From Planctomycetota bacterium (GTDB lineage Bacteria > Planctomycetota > Planctomycetia > Pirellulales > Lacipirellulaceae): a DNA stretch of 6,550 nt. A program made the position numbers and the translations under genes. Shown here in pieces: positions 5,619-6,550 of the stretch. Location: NCBI GenBank assembly GCA_013151315.1, contig JAADIN010000097.1, forward strand, positions 1-6,550. The letters run 5' to 3'. The first letter of the stretch is position 1; each line of letters begins with the position of its first letter. The notes beneath the pieces are model-generated. The model saw only the letters and a list, made by a program, of their open reading frames with translations, had not been told where the DNA came from and ran no database searches.

Positions 5619-5640
5619 CGTCGCAAGCGACGCGGCTAAA
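5619..5640 (-). repeat. Inverted partner REP downstream of the RAYT gene
   Basis: Read on the minus strand it is TTTAGCC-G-CGTCGC-TT-GCGACG, the same layout as the copies on the plus strand. The stem differs at two base pairs, and both sides are changed together so pairing is kept. Its head can pair with the head of the REP at 5585, closing a cloverleaf that spans 5585-5640. It ends eight bases before the radical SAM start codon. Confidence 0.88.
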
Positions 5641-5648
5641 TTGACGGA

Positions 5649-6550
5649 ATGTACCTCCGCTACGCAAAACGACTACTGACCGAAACCGACTTACGGCTAC
5701 TCTGGAAGCTAACTTGGAATTTCGCGTTCAAAGGCGCGCGGGCGATCCAAAAACACAAACGCCGACTGGCCCGCGGCGACTTCTTCCCGCCGTTTCTCTA
5801 TATCTCGATCATCAACAGTTGCAATTTGCGTTGCCAGGGCTGCTGGGTCGATGTCGCTGCCAAGCAAGAAAAAATCGAAGTCGACGCCCTTTCCCGCGTC
5901 ATCCGCGAAGCCAACGAGCAGGGAAACTATTTTTTCGGCATCGTCGGCGGCGAACCCTTTATGCACGCCGACATCCTAGAAATTTTCCGCCGTCACCCCG
6001 ACTGCTATTTCCAAGTTTTCACCAACGGCCATTTCATCACCGACGAAGTCGCCCGCCGCTTGCGGCTTAGCGGCAACGTCACCCCACTAATCAGCGTCGA
6101 AGGCAGCGAAATCGTAAGCGACCAGCGGCGCGGTGGACAAGAAGTCCTCAATAAAACGATGGAAGGCATCGAAAACTGCATAAAACACAAAATCGTCACC
6201 GGCGTTTGCACGAGCGTTTGCAAAACGAACCTCGACGACTTAGTCAACGAAGCATGGGTCGATCGACTGATCGAACTAGGCGTACTCTACATGTGGTACC
6301 ACACCTACCGCCCCATGGGCCCCGACGCCTCGCCCGACTTGTCGCTTAGCCCCGAAGAACAACTACGCATCCGCCGTTTCGTCGTCGACATGCGAGTAAA
6401 AAAACCCATCGCCATTATCGACGCCTATTACGACGCCGACGGCCAAGCACTCTGCCCGGCCGCGACGGGGTTTACGCATCACATTTCGCCCTGGGGCGAC
6501 ATCGAGCCGTGCCCGATTGTGCAATTCGCCAAAGAATCGATCTACGACGA
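5649..6550 (+). CDS. Radical SAM protein with probable SPASM-like C-terminal region (3' truncated)
   Basis: The first 300 codons are present; the gene leaves the window on the right. The ATG at 5649 gives MYLRYAKRLLTETDLRLLW; only a weak GACGGA precedes it. A basic, partly amphipathic N-terminus (1-45) precedes the radical SAM core. The [4Fe-4S] motif is C58-x3-C62-x2-C65 (SCNLRCQGCW), followed by the SAM-binding GGEP at 100-103, VFTNG at 123-127 and an ISVEG strand at 148-152. Later cysteines C269 (ALCPAATGF) and C288 (DIEPCPIVQ) sit in a THHISPWGDIEPCP context typical of SPASM/twitch auxiliary-cluster domains. It would use SAM to start a radical reaction in the cytosol. The substrate is not evident: it is not HpnH-like around the cluster motif and has no B12-binding domain upstream as HpnR/HpnP-type lipid methylases do. 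Its neighbours suggest a lipid or aromatic-product modification, but the RAYT/REP block separates it from them, so the link is tentative. Confidence 0.88.
   Translation, partial: MYLRYAKRLLTETDLRLLWKLTWNFAFKGARAIQKHKRRLARGDFFPPFLYISIINSCNLRCQGCWVDVAAKQEKIEVDALSRVIREANEQGNYFFGIVGGEPFMHADILEIFRRHPDCYFQVFTNGHFITDEVARRLRLSGNVTPLISVEGSEIVSDQRRGGQEVLNKTMEGIENCIKHKIVTGVCTSVCKTNLDDLVNEAWVDRLIELGVLYMWYHTYRPMGPDASPDLSLSPEEQLRIRRFVVDMRVKKPIAIIDAYYDADGQALCPAATGFTHHISPWGDIEPCPIVQFAKESIYD

Noticed and set aside
5585..5640. tRNA-like cloverleaf
   Set aside because: At 56 bases it is too short, it has only two internal arms, and it has no anticodon or T-arm consensus; the layout is explained by two head-to-head REPs.
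5585..5640. CRISPR array
   Set aside because: Only a pair of inverted short palindromes is present; there are no regularly spaced direct repeats with unique spacers and no cas genes.

Overview
The window looks like a chromosomal segment from a planctomycete, probably of the Pirellulales/Rhodopirellula-Blastopirellula type. The reasons are a squalene-hopene-type cyclase in a lipid gene cluster, a DUF116-prenyl synthase fusion, weak or absent Shine-Dalgarno sites on several genes, and several dispersed palindromic repeats, one of them a REP family flanking its own REP-associated tyrosine transposase (RAYT). The taxonomic call is inference from gene content, not from a marker gene.

Left arm, minus strand, reading from 4824 down to 1. 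The order is a squalene-hopene cyclase (4824-2914), a 626-residue protein fusing an N-terminal cysteine-rich DUF116 domain to a C-terminal trans-polyprenyl diphosphate synthase (2848-968), a small chorismate-lyase-like (DUF98-type) protein (941-417), and the start of a flavin-dependent monooxygenase/halogenase-like oxidoreductase (292 to beyond the left edge). Gaps are 65, 26 and 124 bp, all genes run in the same direction, and the first three may form one transcription unit. The cyclase and the prenyl synthase belong to isoprenoid/triterpenoid metabolism. The chorismate-lyase-like and flavin genes suggest that an aromatic (4-hydroxybenzoate-like) building block could also be made or modified here.

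Right arm, plus strand. A complete RAYT (5002-5589) is flanked by REP palindromes: one copy upstream, and a head-to-head pair downstream that can fold as a cloverleaf. The RAYT stop codon lies inside the first downstream REP. Eight bases after the second REP begins a radical SAM protein with an apparent C-terminal SPASM-like cysteine region (5649 to beyond the right edge).

The most unusual feature is a 53-bp, almost perfect inverted repeat (1971-2023) inside the coding sequence of the fusion gene. It is read through in frame and encodes the linker between the two domains. Three other palindromes sit at gene boundaries: 319-405, 2886-2904 and 4827-4840. Together they suggest a region shaped by small palindromic elements, one of which has become protein-coding.
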